The position numbers were made by a program, and so were the translations under genes. From Roseobacter sp. GAI101 (GTDB lineage Bacteria; Pseudomonadota; Alphaproteobacteria; Rhodobacterales; Rhodobacteraceae): a stretch of DNA of 64,000 nucleotides. Shown here piece after piece: positions 44,401 through 54,039 of the stretch. The DNA lies in contig NZ_DS999213.1 in the NCBI RefSeq assembly GCF_000156335.1, positions 442,538 to 506,537 of the forward strand, given 5' to 3'. Numbering within the stretch: the first letter of the stretch is position 1; each line of letters opens with the position of its first letter. The notes beneath the pieces are model-generated. The model did no database searches, had not been told where the DNA came from, and saw only the letters and a program-made list of their open reading frames with translations.

Positions 44401-45212
44401 GCGGTGCCTTCGCGGTCTTCAAACGTCAGGTTGATGGTGGCCAGATCGCCCAGCGTGACCACGCGGTCGCCGTTTGTCTTGACAGGCAGGCTGTAGACAT
44501 CGCGCGGATCATCAAAGGATGACGGGATCTTTACGGCAAAGCTGCCCTGTTCCGATTGCACTTCGCCTGCCGCGATCAGCTGGTTGTTGTTCTGCACCAC
44601 ATTGATCAATTCGCCTGCGGTGACGTCATAAGCCTCGAGCCGCAGGGGGTCGATCAAAACCTCGAGCATCTCGTCGCGGTCCCCGGCCAGCCCCGCCTCG
44701 AGAACAGCATCGACGCCTTCCAGTGCGTCCTGCAAATCGCGTGCCACGCGGGCCATGGTGCGTTCGGGCACGGGGCCGGTAAGGTTCACGATGATGATCG
44801 GGAATTCGGAAAAGTTGATCTCGGTGATCGAATATTTCTCGTAACCGTCGGGGAATTTCGCTTCGGCGGTGCTCATCGCGTCGCGCACATCGGCCATGAT
44901 CTTGGTCTTGTCCCAGCCGAATTCGAACTCGAGCGCGACGGAGGCATAGTTTTCGGCCGCCGTGCCGGTCATGGTTTTCAGCCCGTCCAGATCGGACAGC
45001 TCCGTTTCCATCGGTTTGACTAACAAGGTTTCGCTGTCAGCGGCGGAAATGCCGGGAAATTGGACCGACACGAAAAGGGCAGGGATCTCGATGTCGGGCT
45101 CGCCCTCTTTGGGGAGGGTGGAATAGGCATAACCGCCCACGACGAGGCTGAGCAGGATAAACGCCATGACCATGCGCGCACGGCCGGCAGCCCAATCGAC
45201 GATGCCGTTCAT
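41403..45212 (-). CDS. RND efflux permease, unusually long
   Basis: A 1269-residue inner-membrane RND transporter, about 220 residues longer than AcrB-type pumps. The core is recognisable: an N-terminal helix, porter domain, and helix 4 VGMLVDGAIVVVEYADARQ (396-414), which keeps one of the two AcrB aspartates. In helix 10, VVNNNIILID replaces the AcrB lysine region. Between helices 6 and 7, residues 510-590 add about three hydrophobic segments, and the second porter half is also extended. The start overlaps the adaptor stop as ATGA. No outer-membrane channel gene is adjacent. Substrate unknown. Confidence 0.9.
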   Translation of the reverse strand: MNGIVDWAAGRARMVMAFILLSLVVGGYAYSTLPKEGEPDIEIPALFVSVQFPGISAADSETLLVKPMETELSDLDGLKTMTGTAAENYASVALEFEFGWDKTKIMADVRDAMSTAEAKFPDGYEKYSITEINFSEFPIIIVNLTGPVPERTMARVARDLQDALEGVDAVLEAGLAGDRDEMLEVLIDPLRLEAYDVTAGELINVVQNNNQLIAAGEVQSEQGSFAVKIPSSFDDPRDVYSLPVKTNGDRVVTLGDLATINLTFEDREGTARFNGEKTMALQVVKRKGFNLIDTSTRVKEVVAEQSATWPEGLKAAVKIGTSNDQSRIVDSMVQQLIGSVLTAIALVMIVVLAALGIRAALLVGFAIPTSFLLCFAFLALMGISISNIVMFGLILAVGMLVDGAIVVVEYADARQQQGEGPMKAYVTAANRMFWPIISSTATTLCAFLPMLFWPGVPGQFMGMLPVTLIFVLSASLVVALVYLPVLGGVTGRLERWMADNMTAIAGLRIYLHLLLFPVAIAMIVLLAVLSWPLFGVISAQFAAMDGLDILGSVIPVFAIVFSCIAALCALAAIALSGGMLALLSFFALFTRMESGGRWMTTKLFRKTPDVINAGYKRSAFGRVIEFIAGNPVMPLVIAGTVFVFVGTTMIFFGNNSKGVEFFVESEPEQAIVYVLARGNLSLTEKDDILKQAEDIVLAHPGVSTAFAFAGKGGLDSNTGGATAPKDSIGQIQLETIPWEDRALRPDLDGDIVIAELTEQLGAIPGIKIEILAQARGPASGKPVHLRLLSDSFDDLVLSTGLAREAFQKTPGLTLVEDTRPLPGIDWQIDVDVAKAGQYGADVLTVGAMVQLVTRGLLLDTMRVDSSDEEIEIRVRLPEEDRVLSTLDTLKVRTADGLIPLSNFITRTPVAKLAEINRVDQKRHLDIKADVFPGLMKLVKPQVVDGTETTVTLATMRPAGADADITALDGETFKITDRTNAAQGVDLQADLTSGALRLVPINANERIAEITKWLDTQPLPDGVSYEWTGDQEDQADSQAFLSSAFTAALGLMFIILLAQFNSIYNSILVLLAVVLSTTGVLIGMLVMDQTFSIIMTGTGIVALAGIVVNNNIILIDTYQEFSQYMPRIEAIIRTAQARIRPVLLTTITTMAGLAPMMFGLSLDFANGGYTIDSPTALWWKQLATAVVFGLGVATVLTLMVTPSLLAIRVWATTYARWIAQLLAKMSLGRASKAAQDWALEKDALRLKSGILIWEDEVIPPAQTTKLRAAE

Positions 45213-46447
45213 TGGGTGACCTTGCGGTAAGTCGGCGCGACGGTAACGCCTGCGGTGACATATTCCTGCCCCAGCACGATGATCGTCACGGTTTCGGGCA
45301 GGCCGACGACCCAGATGCCTTCAGGCGTATCACGAACCAGCTCAACGGGGTTAAAGGCCACGACGTCGTTTTCATCAATGGTGCGCACCCCCAGGATGCC
45401 GTTGTCATCGAGTGTCATCGCGGATTGTGGGATCAGATGTGCATCGACGCCCGCAGCGGCAATGCCGATTTCGGCGGTTTGCCCGTCACGGATGCTTAGA
45501 TCGGGGTTTGGCACGTCGATTTCCACCCTAAACGTGCGGGTCGATGGATCGGATGCGCGGGAGATAAAGCTGACCTGACCGCTGATTTCGCGGTTTCCCG
45601 CGGCCAGACGCGCCATCGCGGGGGCCCCAAGCGTCACGCGGTCGACTTCGGTTTCAGGCACGAACCCCACCAGCTTGATCGGGTCCAGTTGGATCACCCG
45701 GCCACACAGCGACCCTTTTTGCAGCAGACTGCCCAATTCGGCTGTGTCGCTCTCAAGCAACCCCGCGAACGGCGCAGTCAGGGTCAGGCGGTCGATCTCT
45801 GCCTGGGTGACTGCGATGGCGGCATCGGCAGCCTCGATTCCGGATTTGGCGGCGTTCAACCCGGCTTCGGCTGAACTAAGGCCTGCGCGGGCCGCCGCGA
45901 CTGTGGCCTCGGCTGTGGCAACCTGCGTGGTGGATGAATAGCCTTCCTTGCCCAGCTTGCTGGCGGCGTTGAAGCGTATCATGGCCTCGTCCAGCCGCGC
46001 CTGTGCTTCGACAACTCTCGATTCCGCTTCCGGGATTCGCGATCCGGCTTCTGCGCGGCGGGCTTCGGCTTCTTTTCTGGCGGCCCCTCTTGTGCCCGCG
46101 TCCAGTTCGCACAGGGTTTCGCCTGCGGCCACACGCGCGCCTTTGCGCAAGGGGGGCGAGGCTACGATGGCGGATGTTTCCGCTTGAACGTCGACCTGAC
46201 GCGCCGCAGCAGTCTGCCCGCGAACGATCACTGCAGATTCAAGCGGCTCGGCGCTGCTGCGTTGCACGACGACTTTGACAAGGCCCGCATCGGCTACCGC
46301 GTTGGGGGCGGGGTCGGCCACTTGGGAATCGGTTGGTTCAGCGCTTTGAGCCATGCCCACGGCATCCAGCAGGGCGTCGCGTTCGAAGATCGCCATATAC
46401 ATCAGGAACGACACGGCAATCGCCGCAATAATTGGAAAGATTCGCAT
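45209..46447 (-). CDS. Periplasmic adaptor of RND efflux system (HlyD/MFP family)
   Basis: A 412-residue membrane-fusion protein linking the RND permease to an outer-membrane channel. It has an N-terminal anchor (IFPIIAAIAVSFLMYMAIF, 3-21) and a split lipoyl domain (VDVQAETSAIV and LTLTAPFAGLLE). A long Ala/Glu-rich alpha-hairpin spans about 110-215, and beta-barrel segments follow. The start MRIFPII was chosen because AAAGG lies six bases upstream; an earlier ATG would place a polar leader before the anchor. It precedes and overlaps the permease gene. No regulator gene is adjacent. Confidence 0.92.
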   Translation of the reverse strand: MRIFPIIAAIAVSFLMYMAIFERDALLDAVGMAQSAEPTDSQVADPAPNAVADAGLVKVVVQRSSAEPLESAVIVRGQTAAARQVDVQAETSAIVASPPLRKGARVAAGETLCELDAGTRGAARKEAEARRAEAGSRIPEAESRVVEAQARLDEAMIRFNAASKLGKEGYSSTTQVATAEATVAAARAGLSSAEAGLNAAKSGIEAADAAIAVTQAEIDRLTLTAPFAGLLESDTAELGSLLQKGSLCGRVIQLDPIKLVGFVPETEVDRVTLGAPAMARLAAGNREISGQVSFISRASDPSTRTFRVEIDVPNPDLSIRDGQTAEIGIAAAGVDAHLIPQSAMTLDDNGILGVRTIDENDVVAFNPVELVRDTPEGIWVVGLPETVTIIVLGQEYVTAGVTVAPTYRKVTQ

Positions 46448-46509
46448 TCGAAACCTTTGGTGCTGAAAGCTGTGAGAAAAGATAGATAAGTTGGCATATA
46501 ACTTGTTCA

Positions 46510-46526
46510 ATGCAACTAAACTGCAT
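46510..46526. promoter_or_regulatory. Inverted repeat in the promoter region of the RND operon
   Basis: ATGCA and TGCAT are separated by seven bases and flanked by GTTCA on both sides. On the minus strand it lies next to TTGAAC and ATCTAT elements spaced about 17 bp apart. This fits an efflux repressor operator, but the repressor is not in the window. Confidence 0.3.
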
Positions 46527-46661
46527 AGTTCACTTTGTCAAAATCCTGTCAACCGTTGCCGATTTGCGTCCCCCTTGCTGAAACACTGTGCAGTCTGGCC
46601 CTTGGCAGTGTGGCGGCTGCGGGTTAAGACAAGCATCAAATTAGTGCGGATCGGGCAAAAA

Positions 46662-47375
46662 ATGAGCGATACAGACAGTTTCATCGACGAAGTTAACGAC
46701 GAAGTCCGGCGTGACCGCTTCTATTTCATGCTCAAGCGTTATGGCTGGATCGCGGTTCTGGCCATCGTGCTGATCGTCGGGGCTGCAGCGTGGAATGAAT
46801 ATCAAAAGGCGCAGGCGCGCAGCAAGGCCGAAGCCTTGGGCGATGCGGCCTTTGCCGCGTTGACGCTGCAAGACACCGAAGGCCGCGCCGCCGCGTTGTC
46901 CGCAGTTGAAACGGATTCTCCGCGTGCCGCTGCTGTTCTGGGGTTTCTGACCGCCGCCGAACAGGTCGAGGCAGGGGATAAATCCGCCGCGATCGAAACG
47001 CTGAATGCGATTGCCGTGAACGGCGAAGTCCCTGCCATCTACCGCGAGATTGCGCAGCTGAAATCGGTGACCTTGCAAGGCACGGAGACCCCCGTCAGTG
47101 ATCGTCGCCTGGCGCTTGAGGCTTTGGCCCAGCCCGGCAACACCCTGCGTTTGCTGGCAGAAGAACAGTTGGCGCTGATCGAGATCGAGGAAAACAACCC
47201 GCAAGGCGCGATTGACCGCTATCAGGCGATCTTATTGGATGCCGAAGTCACCGCAGACTTGCAACAACGCGCCCTTCAGGTGATTGTGGCTTTGGGCGGG
47301 GAACCCGACATGGGCAGCGCCGCGCCCCTGGCCGGGTCCGATGGGACCCCGCAGGCAGACACGGAAAGCAAGTAA
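46662..47375 (+). CDS. YfgM-like tetratricopeptide membrane protein
   Basis: A 237-residue inner-membrane protein with a short cytoplasmic N-terminus (SDTDSFIDEVNDEVRRDR), one helix (about 27-45, WIAVLAIVLIVGAAAWNEY) and a periplasmic alpha-helical TPR-like domain. YfgM in E. coli interacts with the Sec translocon and periplasmic chaperones. The gene lies directly upstream of bamB and der, the same neighbourhood as in many proteobacteria (yfgM-bamB-der), which supports the call. Start chosen at MSDTDSF, just before the membrane anchor. Confidence 0.85.
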   Translation: MSDTDSFIDEVNDEVRRDRFYFMLKRYGWIAVLAIVLIVGAAAWNEYQKAQARSKAEALGDAAFAALTLQDTEGRAAALSAVETDSPRAAAVLGFLTAAEQVEAGDKSAAIETLNAIAVNGEVPAIYREIAQLKSVTLQGTETPVSDRRLALEALAQPGNTLRLLAEEQLALIEIEENNPQGAIDRYQAILLDAEVTADLQQRALQVIVALGGEPDMGSAAPLAGSDGTPQADTESK

Positions 47376-47429
47376 GACCGTCCCATGACGCGTCCGATGA
47401 CACGAGTTAAGAGCAAAGCGAGCAGGGCC

Positions 47430-48833
47430 ATGACCAATCTTCAGAGCGTCTTCAATGCGCATATGACGTCAGGACGCGCCCGTCGCGGCATCCTTTGTAA
47501 GCGTGCAAGTCTGGGCATGGGGGCCGTGGTTGCGTCCCTGCTGCTGTCCGCCTGTGCCGAACCCGAAGTGATTCTGCCCGGTCTGCGCCAAGATGTACGG
47601 TCGGTGCTGCAGAATGACGACAGCTTGTTGGCCCCTGCCGATCTGCCCATCCCTGCAAACACCACCCGTGCGATTGCGCTGCCTAAGTCAGTGAACAACG
47701 CAAGCTGGTCCCAGGCCGCAGGCACGCCAAGCACCCGGATCGGCAATGCGGCGCTAAGCGCTGCGCCCCGGTTGGCGTGGACATCGAACATCGGGCAGGG
47801 CGACAGCCGCAAACAGCGCATCACCGCGACGCCGGTGGTGTCCGGCGCGCGTGTATTTACCATCGATTCCAGCGCGCTGGTCACGGCGACGTCGACCTCG
47901 GGTGCCGTGTTGTGGACGCGCGATCTGACGCCAGCAAGTGACGGTCAGGGCGATGCGACAGGCGGCGGGTTGGCTGTCGACGGCGATACGCTTTATGTCT
48001 CGCTGGGCTTTGGCTCGGTGACCGCGCTGGATGTGTCGAACGGCGGCACACGCTGGGTGCAGGACATCGAAGGCACCGGATCAGGTGCGCCGACTGTCTA
48101 TGGCGATCTGGTTTATTTCACCTCGGGCGACGATCTGGGCTGGGCCTTGAACAAATCCAATGGCCGAGTGCAATGGCAGACCGGTGCCAGCACCACTATC
48201 GGCAACGTTCTGGGCGCACCGGCCCCGGCGATCAGCCCCGAGATTGCAGTGATGGGGTTTGGTTCAGGCGAAGTGCAGGGCCTGTTCCGTCAAGGTGGCC
48301 TGGACCGTTGGAGCACGTCTGTCGTGGGCAAACGCCCCGGCCGCGCACTGGCCAACATCTCGGATGTGACAAGCGCGCCGGTGATTTTCGGTGACACGGT
48401 CTATGTCGGCAACCAATCCGGCCGTCTTGCTGCCCTCAGCCTTGCTGGCGGTGCGCGCCTCTGGGTCGCCCGGGAAGGGGCGATCGGCCCGGTCTGGCCG
48501 GCAGGGGACAGCGTTTTTGCGGTCACCGACCTGAATGAACTTGTGCGTCTGGACGCAAACACTGGCCAGCGCATCTGGGGCATTCCCCTGCCTAATTTCG
48601 TCAAGGAAAAGCCCAAACGCCAGTCCGAAGTGTTTGCGCATTATGGTCCGATCATTGCCGGTGGCCGCGTGATCATCGCGTCGAACGATGGCAAGCTGCG
48701 CAGCTTTGACCCGACCAATGGCGCGCTTGTGGGCACTGCTGAAATCCCCGGCGGGGCGACCACGGCACCTGTCGTGGCGGGGGGCACGCTGTACGTCGTG
48801 TCGACCAAAGGGCAATTGCACGCTTTCCGTTGA
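47430..48833 (+). CDS. bamB: Outer-membrane assembly lipoprotein BamB (PQQ-like beta-propeller)
   Basis: A 467-residue lipoprotein of the beta-barrel assembly machine that helps insert outer-membrane proteins. The signal peptide ends in the lipobox LLSAC, followed by AEPEVILPG. The mature part consists of repeated PQQ-propeller blades, for example GDTLYVSLGFGSVTALD, GDLVYFTSGDDLGWALN and GTLYVVSTKGQLHAF at the end. Starts at 47385 and 47463 are also possible; none has a strong ribosome binding site. Located between yfgM-like and der as in other proteobacteria. Confidence 0.88.
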   Translation: MTNLQSVFNAHMTSGRARRGILCKRASLGMGAVVASLLLSACAEPEVILPGLRQDVRSVLQNDDSLLAPADLPIPANTTRAIALPKSVNNASWSQAAGTPSTRIGNAALSAAPRLAWTSNIGQGDSRKQRITATPVVSGARVFTIDSSALVTATSTSGAVLWTRDLTPASDGQGDATGGGLAVDGDTLYVSLGFGSVTALDVSNGGTRWVQDIEGTGSGAPTVYGDLVYFTSGDDLGWALNKSNGRVQWQTGASTTIGNVLGAPAPAISPEIAVMGFGSGEVQGLFRQGGLDRWSTSVVGKRPGRALANISDVTSAPVIFGDTVYVGNQSGRLAALSLAGGARLWVAREGAIGPVWPAGDSVFAVTDLNELVRLDANTGQRIWGIPLPNFVKEKPKRQSEVFAHYGPIIAGGRVIIASNDGKLRSFDPTNGALVGTAEIPGGATTAPVVAGGTLYVVSTKGQLHAFR

Positions 48834-48882
48834 CGGACAAATAGTCTAAAGCGCAGGCTTGACCTGACCTTCGGAGCATTCT

Positions 48883-50358
48883 ATGTCCTTCACCCTCGCC
48901 ATCGTGGGCCGTCCCAATGTGGGAAAATCCACGCTGTTCAACCGCCTTGTCGGTAAAAAACTGGCTCTGGTCGATGACCAGCCCGGCGTGACCCGCGACC
49001 TGCGCGAAGGTGCCGCGCGTCTGGCGGATCTGCGCTTTACCGTGATTGACACCGCAGGTCTGGAAGAAGTGACCGACGACAGCCTTCAGGGCCGGATGCG
49101 CCGTTTGACCGAACGGGCCGTCGATATGGCTGACATCTGCCTGTTCATGATCGACGCCCGCGTTGGCGTGACGCCATCCGATCTGGTCTTTGCCGATATC
49201 CTGCGCAAGAAATCAGCCCATGTGATTCTGGCCGCCAACAAGGGCGAGGGTCGGGCCGCAGACGCCGGCGTTCTTGAGGCGTATAGCCTAGGGCTGGGCG
49301 AACCGATCCGCATGTCAGCAGAACATGGCGAGGGGTTGAACGACCTCTATACCCATTTGATGCCCATCGCTGACGGCTTTTCCGAACGCGTTGATACGGA
49401 CACGCCCGAAACAGATGTGGACCTGACCGAGGAAGAGGCAGAACTGGGCGATGAAGATGCACCCGTTCCCGTGCCAACCAATGCAAAGCCGTTGCAGGTC
49501 GCCGTCGTGGGCCGCCCCAACGCGGGCAAATCCACGCTGATCAACCAGATCATGGGCGAGGACCGCCTGCTGACGGGGCCCGAGGCCGGGATCACCCGTG
49601 ATGCAATTTCACTGCGCACCGTCTGGGAAGGCGTGCCGATGCGGATATTCGACACTGCAGGGATGCGCAAAAAGGCCAAGATTCAGGAAAAGCTTGAAAA
49701 GCTCAGCGTTAGTGACGGGTTGCGCGCGGTAAAGTTCGCCGAAGTCGTCGTGGTGCTGTTGGACGCGGAAATCCCGTTTGAACAACAAGACCTGCGAATC
49801 GCGGATCTGGCCGAGCGTGAAGGCCGCGCGGTTGTGGTCGCGGTGAATAAGTGGGACCTCGAGACTGACAAGCAAGGCAAGCTCAAGGACCTGCGCGAAA
49901 GCTTTGAACGCTTGTTGCCGCAGCTTAAGGGCGCGCCTTTGGTGACGGTCTCTGCCAAGACAGGGCGTGGCCTTGACCGGCTGCATAACGCAATCATGCG
50001 CGCCTATGACGTGTGGAACCGCCGGGTAACCACCGCGCAGTTGAACCGTTGGCTCGCGGGCATGATGGAGGCGCATCCGCCCCCCGCACCTCAAGGCAAG
50101 CGTATCAAGTTGCGCTACATGACGCAGGCGAAAACCCGGCCTCCGGGGTTTGTCGTGATGTGTAGCCACCCGGATAAAGTACCGGAAAGCTATAACCGCT
50201 ATCTTGTGAACGGCTTGCGGATCGATTTTGACATGCCGGGGTCTCCGATCCGGCTGTGGATGCGCGGCCAGTCGGACGCCAATCCCTACAAAGGGCGCAA
50301 GAAGTCCAAGCCGTCAAAACTGCGCAAACATACCGAAGGACACCGCAAGGACCGCTAA
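48883..50358 (+). CDS. der: Ribosome biogenesis GTPase Der (EngA)
   Basis: A 491-residue tandem GTPase required for 50S subunit assembly. Both G domains show complete motifs: [12 protein letters not shown] (8-19) with DTAGLEE, and [13 protein letters not shown] (about 210-222) with [12 protein letters not shown] and NKWDLE. A C-terminal KH-like domain ends with a lysine/arginine-rich tail ([20 protein letters not shown]). It follows bamB after 49 bp. Confidence 0.97.
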   Translation: MSFTLAIVGRPNVGKSTLFNRLVGKKLALVDDQPGVTRDLREGAARLADLRFTVIDTAGLEEVTDDSLQGRMRRLTERAVDMADICLFMIDARVGVTPSDLVFADILRKKSAHVILAANKGEGRAADAGVLEAYSLGLGEPIRMSAEHGEGLNDLYTHLMPIADGFSERVDTDTPETDVDLTEEEAELGDEDAPVPVPTNAKPLQVAVVGRPNAGKSTLINQIMGEDRLLTGPEAGITRDAISLRTVWEGVPMRIFDTAGMRKKAKIQEKLEKLSVSDGLRAVKFAEVVVVLLDAEIPFEQQDLRIADLAEREGRAVVVAVNKWDLETDKQGKLKDLRESFERLLPQLKGAPLVTVSAKTGRGLDRLHNAIMRAYDVWNRRVTTAQLNRWLAGMMEAHPPPAPQGKRIKLRYMTQAKTRPPGFVVMCSHPDKVPESYNRYLVNGLRIDFDMPGSPIRLWMRGQSDANPYKGRKKSKPSKLRKHTEGHRKDR

Positions 50359-50417
50359 AGGCACCCAGGGTTTTCGAAAAATCTGGATCGGAGTTTTTGA
50401 AAAATTCCGGTCAGCCC

Positions 50418-51125
50418 CTAGCCCTTGCGCCATGACCTGTAGGTCGGAAGAAGCAGCGCGATCGCCCCACCTGCGGCCAAGGCGGCCACGGTGGGTGCGG
50501 TCGCAGCATTCTGCACGATGACCCCGATCAGCGCCCAGATGACGGCGATGCCATAGGTCGGTGCGCGCATCAGCGTGGACTGTACGCCCGCGGCGATCAC
50601 GATGGCCAAACCCACGAACACCAGCGCTGCGGTATCTTCGCCCATCCACCCATAGCCTGCTGCAAGCAGGCCCAGCGACACGCAAGACGCAGCGCTTAGC
50701 CAGCCTGCGTATAGTCCCACGGGCAGGGCTGCAAACCAGCGGTTGTCTTGCGGGGATTTGAACAAGGCCACCAGCGCGCCGATCAACATGACCCAGATCA
50801 GCACCGCGGCCCAGATCGGGCTTGCCACCGCGACTGCCAGCCAGAAACAGCCGACGAACAGCGACACGCACAGCGGCCCGCGCATGTCATGCCAGATGAA
50901 ATCCTCGCGGGCTTTCCAAAGCCCCCAGGCCATCCCGATGATGAGCCAGAGATAAATCACACCCCAGATCGAAAACGCGTAGCCCGCCGGCTGTACCGAC
51001 GGGTCAATCTGGGGCACGGGAAATTGATCAGGGTCAAATCCGGCAAAGCTGGGTACCAGAAACGGCGAAACGGCAAAGCCGATGGTCAACATCAGCGTCA
51101 GCACAGCGGTCAGGGTGCGTCCCAT
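50418..51125 (-). CDS. TspO/MBR-like membrane protein
   Basis: A 235-residue protein with about seven hydrophobic helices. The segment QPAGYAFSIWGVIYLWLIIGM (residues about 45-65; first 20 residues are family-like) and NRWFAALPVGLYAGWLSAAS fit the larger relatives of tryptophan-rich sensory protein TspO. Classical TspO in Rhodobacter (about 160 residues, five helices) binds porphyrins and modulates pigment gene expression. This longer form is uncharacterised. Convergent with der. The link to TspO is moderate. Confidence 0.65.
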   Translation of the reverse strand: MGRTLTAVLTLMLTIGFAVSPFLVPSFAGFDPDQFPVPQIDPSVQPAGYAFSIWGVIYLWLIIGMAWGLWKAREDFIWHDMRGPLCVSLFVGCFWLAVAVASPIWAAVLIWVMLIGALVALFKSPQDNRWFAALPVGLYAGWLSAASCVSLGLLAAGYGWMGEDTAALVFVGLAIVIAAGVQSTLMRAPTYGIAVIWALIGVIVQNAATAPTVAALAAGGAIALLLPTYRSWRKG

Positions 51126-51184
51126 CGGGTGTATCCTTTTAGTTGAACTAAAGCGGGACCTAGTCTGACGGCCTGCCGTTTCAA

Positions 51185-52477
51185 TCAGACCAGCACGCCA
51201 TCGGCACCCAAGAGGGTCTTGCCGCCCAGATAGGGGGCCAGAACGTCGGGCAGTTGCACCGATCCGTCCGCTTGCTGTCCGTTTTCAAGCACCGCGATCA
51301 GGCAGCGCCCGACAGCAAGACCGGACCCGTTCAGCGTATGCACGAATTGCGGCTTGCTGCCATCGGCCGGCTTGAACCGCGCGTTCATGCGGCGGGCCTG
51401 GAAATCACCCGTGGTCGAGACCGAGCTGATCTCGCGGTAGGCATTCTGACCGGGCAGCCACGCTTCGATGTCGAATGTCCGCCGCGCGCCAAAGCCCATG
51501 TCGCCGGTGCACAGCAGCACGGTGCGGTAGGGCACGCCCAGACGTTCCAGCAAATCCTCGGCGCAGCGCAGCATGCGTTTTTGTTCGTCGTCGGACGCGT
51601 CGGGGTGGGTGATCGACACCATCTCGACCTTTTCGAACTGGTGCTGGCGCAGCATGCCCGATGTGTCACGGCCTGCCGATCCTGCCTCGGACCGGAAGCA
51701 CAGCGTATGCGCGGTCATGCGGCGGGGCAGAGCGGCTTCTTCCAGGACATCGCCGGACACCGAATAGGTCAGCGTCACCTCAGAGGTGGGGATCAGCCAC
51801 CAGCCGTTCGTCGTCTGATAGCTGTCATCGCCGAATTTCGGCAACTTGTCGGTGCCATACATCGCCTCGTCGCGCACCAGCACGGGGGTGGCGTATTCGG
51901 TCAGACCGTTGTGATCCACATGGGTATCGACCATGAACTGCGCCAAGGCACGATGCACCCGCGCCACGGCCCCCTTGAGCATCACAAAACGCGCGCCCGA
52001 CGTCTTGGCCGCCGTTTCAAAATCCATCGACGCGGCGACGCTGGCGATCTCGAAATGCTCTTTCGCGGCGAAGTCATAGCTGGGCACGTCGCCCCAGCGG
52101 TTCACCTCGACGTTGTCATTCTCGTCTGCCCCTTCGGGCACATCATCGGCGGGCAGGTTGGGGATGCGTGCCAGCATGTCGGTCAGTTGTGCGTCCAGGT
52201 CCTTGGCCTCGGCCTGCATCCGCGTCACTTCGGCCTTCTTGTCGCTGACCAGCGTGCGCAGCCGTTCGAATTCGGCTTCATCGCCCTTGGCCTTGGCGGC
52301 CCCGACGAGTTTGGAGGCCTTGTTCTGTTCGGCCTGCGCCGTTTCCGCCGCGTTGATCATCCCGCGCCGCGCTGTGTCCAGAGCAAGGATTTCGCCCGTA
52401 ACAGGCGCATCCCCGCGCCGCGCAAGGGCCGCGTCGAACGCATCAGGGTTTTCGCGGATGGCTTTGATGTCATGCAT
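51185..52477 (-). CDS. serS: Seryl-tRNA synthetase
   Basis: A class II synthetase that charges tRNA-Ser with serine. The 430 residues include the N-terminal coiled coil that grips the tRNA long arm (about 30-105, [20 protein letters not shown] start). Motif 2 is [20 protein letters not shown] (about 263-282). Motif 3 ends [17 protein letters not shown], followed by [21 protein letters not shown] precedes the ATG; the longer frame upstream is arginine/proline-rich and not family-like. Confidence 0.97.
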   Translation of the reverse strand: MHDIKAIRENPDAFDAALARRGDAPVTGEILALDTARRGMINAAETAQAEQNKASKLVGAAKAKGDEAEFERLRTLVSDKKAEVTRMQAEAKDLDAQLTDMLARIPNLPADDVPEGADENDNVEVNRWGDVPSYDFAAKEHFEIASVAASMDFETAAKTSGARFVMLKGAVARVHRALAQFMVDTHVDHNGLTEYATPVLVRDEAMYGTDKLPKFGDDSYQTTNGWWLIPTSEVTLTYSVSGDVLEEAALPRRMTAHTLCFRSEAGSAGRDTSGMLRQHQFEKVEMVSITHPDASDDEQKRMLRCAEDLLERLGVPYRTVLLCTGDMGFGARRTFDIEAWLPGQNAYREISSVSTTGDFQARRMNARFKPADGSKPQFVHTLNGSGLAVGRCLIAVLENGQQADGSVQLPDVLAPYLGGKTLLGADGVLV

Positions 52478-52557
52478 GGGTCTGTCCTTTGATCTTGAAT
52501 CGCCTGAGGCCTTGCCCGCCTTATGCCCGATTGTAGATCGCGGGGCCAGATGTGGTG

Positions 52558-54039
52558 TTAGGTGGGGTTGTCGGGGTCTTGGCCGATAGAGGCTTGGAAG
52601 GCGCGCCATTGGGTTTCGAAGTCATCCCAGTCTAATTCTTCCTTGCTCCATTGGGCTGGCCAGCTTTCGTGGTCCGGGCCAAGGCCGCCGGGCAGGGTGA
52701 CGGTGGCATCACCGTACATCGTATCTAATTGCTCGCGAGTTATGGAAGTATCGGTTAAATCGACCGCGTAAAACGCTGCACCTCTGAAATCGGCCTCTCT
52801 AAAGGAAGTTGAAGCGTTAAAGTAGGTTCCTCGGAGGTCTGCACACTGCAACTGCGCCTCGCTGAGGTCCGCCCCTTGCAACTGCGCCAATCTGAGGTGC
52901 GCCCCTTGCAACTGCGCTCTCCTGAGCTTGGTCCCCTGCAAGTGGGCTTTGCCGCCTAAGTATGCTCCCTGCAACAGCGCCCCGCTGAGTTTCGCCCCTT
53001 GTAAATGCGCTCCGCCAAGGTACGCCCCCTGCAACTGCGCCCACCTGATGTCCGCCCCCAGCAACCGCGCACCGTTGAGGAAAGCCCCCTGTAAATGCGC
53101 TGATCTTAAACTCGTTCTTTGCAATTGCGCATCTCTGAGGTTTGCCCCCTGCAACTGCGCTGCGGAAAAATTACTTTTCTCAAAGGACAGCGTTGATAGA
53201 TCGAAGCCCTGAAGATTTGTACCCGAAAGATCGACCAACCCGGCCAACTCGGTCACGCCCGAAATACTTTGCAGTCGCCCCAGTACTAGAACCGCATTCT
53301 GCATGTCGGATCTCACCGCATTCAATTTGCGCGCCCATGTCCGTAAATTTTGACGATTGGTGGTTTCAGGCGTCGGGACTGGTTTATATTCCTGGGATAG
53401 CTCGCGCACATAGACGGACAGCATGCGGGCGACCCGTTCTGCGGATGCCGGGTTTTCCTGAACCAACCCCTCAAGCCGGTCAATCGCACCGTTTCTGCGG
53501 GTCACATCGTCCTGCCATACTGTTTCATGGGTTTTCGTTTCACCATCTGTGACCTCAACCGAAATCTGACGCTGCGCATGAAGATCCTCGACCGCTGCGT
53601 TGATCTTGTCATTAAACAATGCTTCGACCGCTGTTTCAGTCTGAGTTCGCGTGAATGTCAGGCGGATCAATGTAAAGGGGAGCGCCACCACCGCCCCAAG
53701 GGTCGCGGTGAGTGCTGTCATCTTGGCTACTGAAAAACGCCAGTTCCAAATCTCTCCTTCTTGAGGGATTGGCGACAGGATGAACGACCAGAGCACTCCG
53801 AGTAAACCCAGAGCCAGCGATGCGAAAATCGCAGCCCACAGGGCAATTGCAATGAAAAGTAGACCAGAGTTTATGCCGCCAAGCCCCATGCGGTTTTGGA
53901 GTTGATCAAAAAGAGGAGGCTTGTTGGGATCGCCCTTGTAAGGAAGTCGCGAAATTCCCAAAGGCACGACCAAAAATGCAAGAAGCAGGATCAACCCAAT
54001 TAGGTCACGTTGGCGGATCTCAAAAATAATATCGTCCAT
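52558..54039 (-). CDS. Membrane-anchored pentapeptide-repeat protein
   Basis: A 493-residue protein with an N-terminal membrane region: helices about 10-28, 58-85 and 105-125. A cytoplasmic helical linker ([20 protein letters not shown] onward) follows, then a long run of A(N/D)LxG-type pentapeptides between about 270 and 435. Such repeats form a right-handed quadrilateral beta-helix. In DNA-mimic proteins (Qnr, MfpA) it protects gyrase, but most membrane-linked forms have unknown roles. The repeats are mainly AQLQGA or AHLQGA decapeptides with very similar DNA, implying recent duplication. One repeat (GGKAHLQG) has an extra residue. No partner gene is obvious. Confidence 0.8.
   Translation of the reverse strand: MDDIIFEIRQRDLIGLILLLAFLVVPLGISRLPYKGDPNKPPLFDQLQNRMGLGGINSGLLFIAIALWAAIFASLALGLLGVLWSFILSPIPQEGEIWNWRFSVAKMTALTATLGAVVALPFTLIRLTFTRTQTETAVEALFNDKINAAVEDLHAQRQISVEVTDGETKTHETVWQDDVTRRNGAIDRLEGLVQENPASAERVARMLSVYVRELSQEYKPVPTPETTNRQNLRTWARKLNAVRSDMQNAVLVLGRLQSISGVTELAGLVDLSGTNLQGFDLSTLSFEKSNFSAAQLQGANLRDAQLQRTSLRSAHLQGAFLNGARLLGADIRWAQLQGAYLGGAHLQGAKLSGALLQGAYLGGKAHLQGTKLRRAQLQGAHLRLAQLQGADLSEAQLQCADLRGTYFNASTSFREADFRGAAFYAVDLTDTSITREQLDTMYGDATVTLPGGLGPDHESWPAQWSKEELDWDDFETQWRAFQASIGQDPDNPT

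Noticed and set aside
52800-53200. Regularly spaced repeats suggestive of a CRISPR array
   Set aside because: The period is in frame with a pentapeptide-repeat protein, spacers are absent and units drift as coding repeats do.
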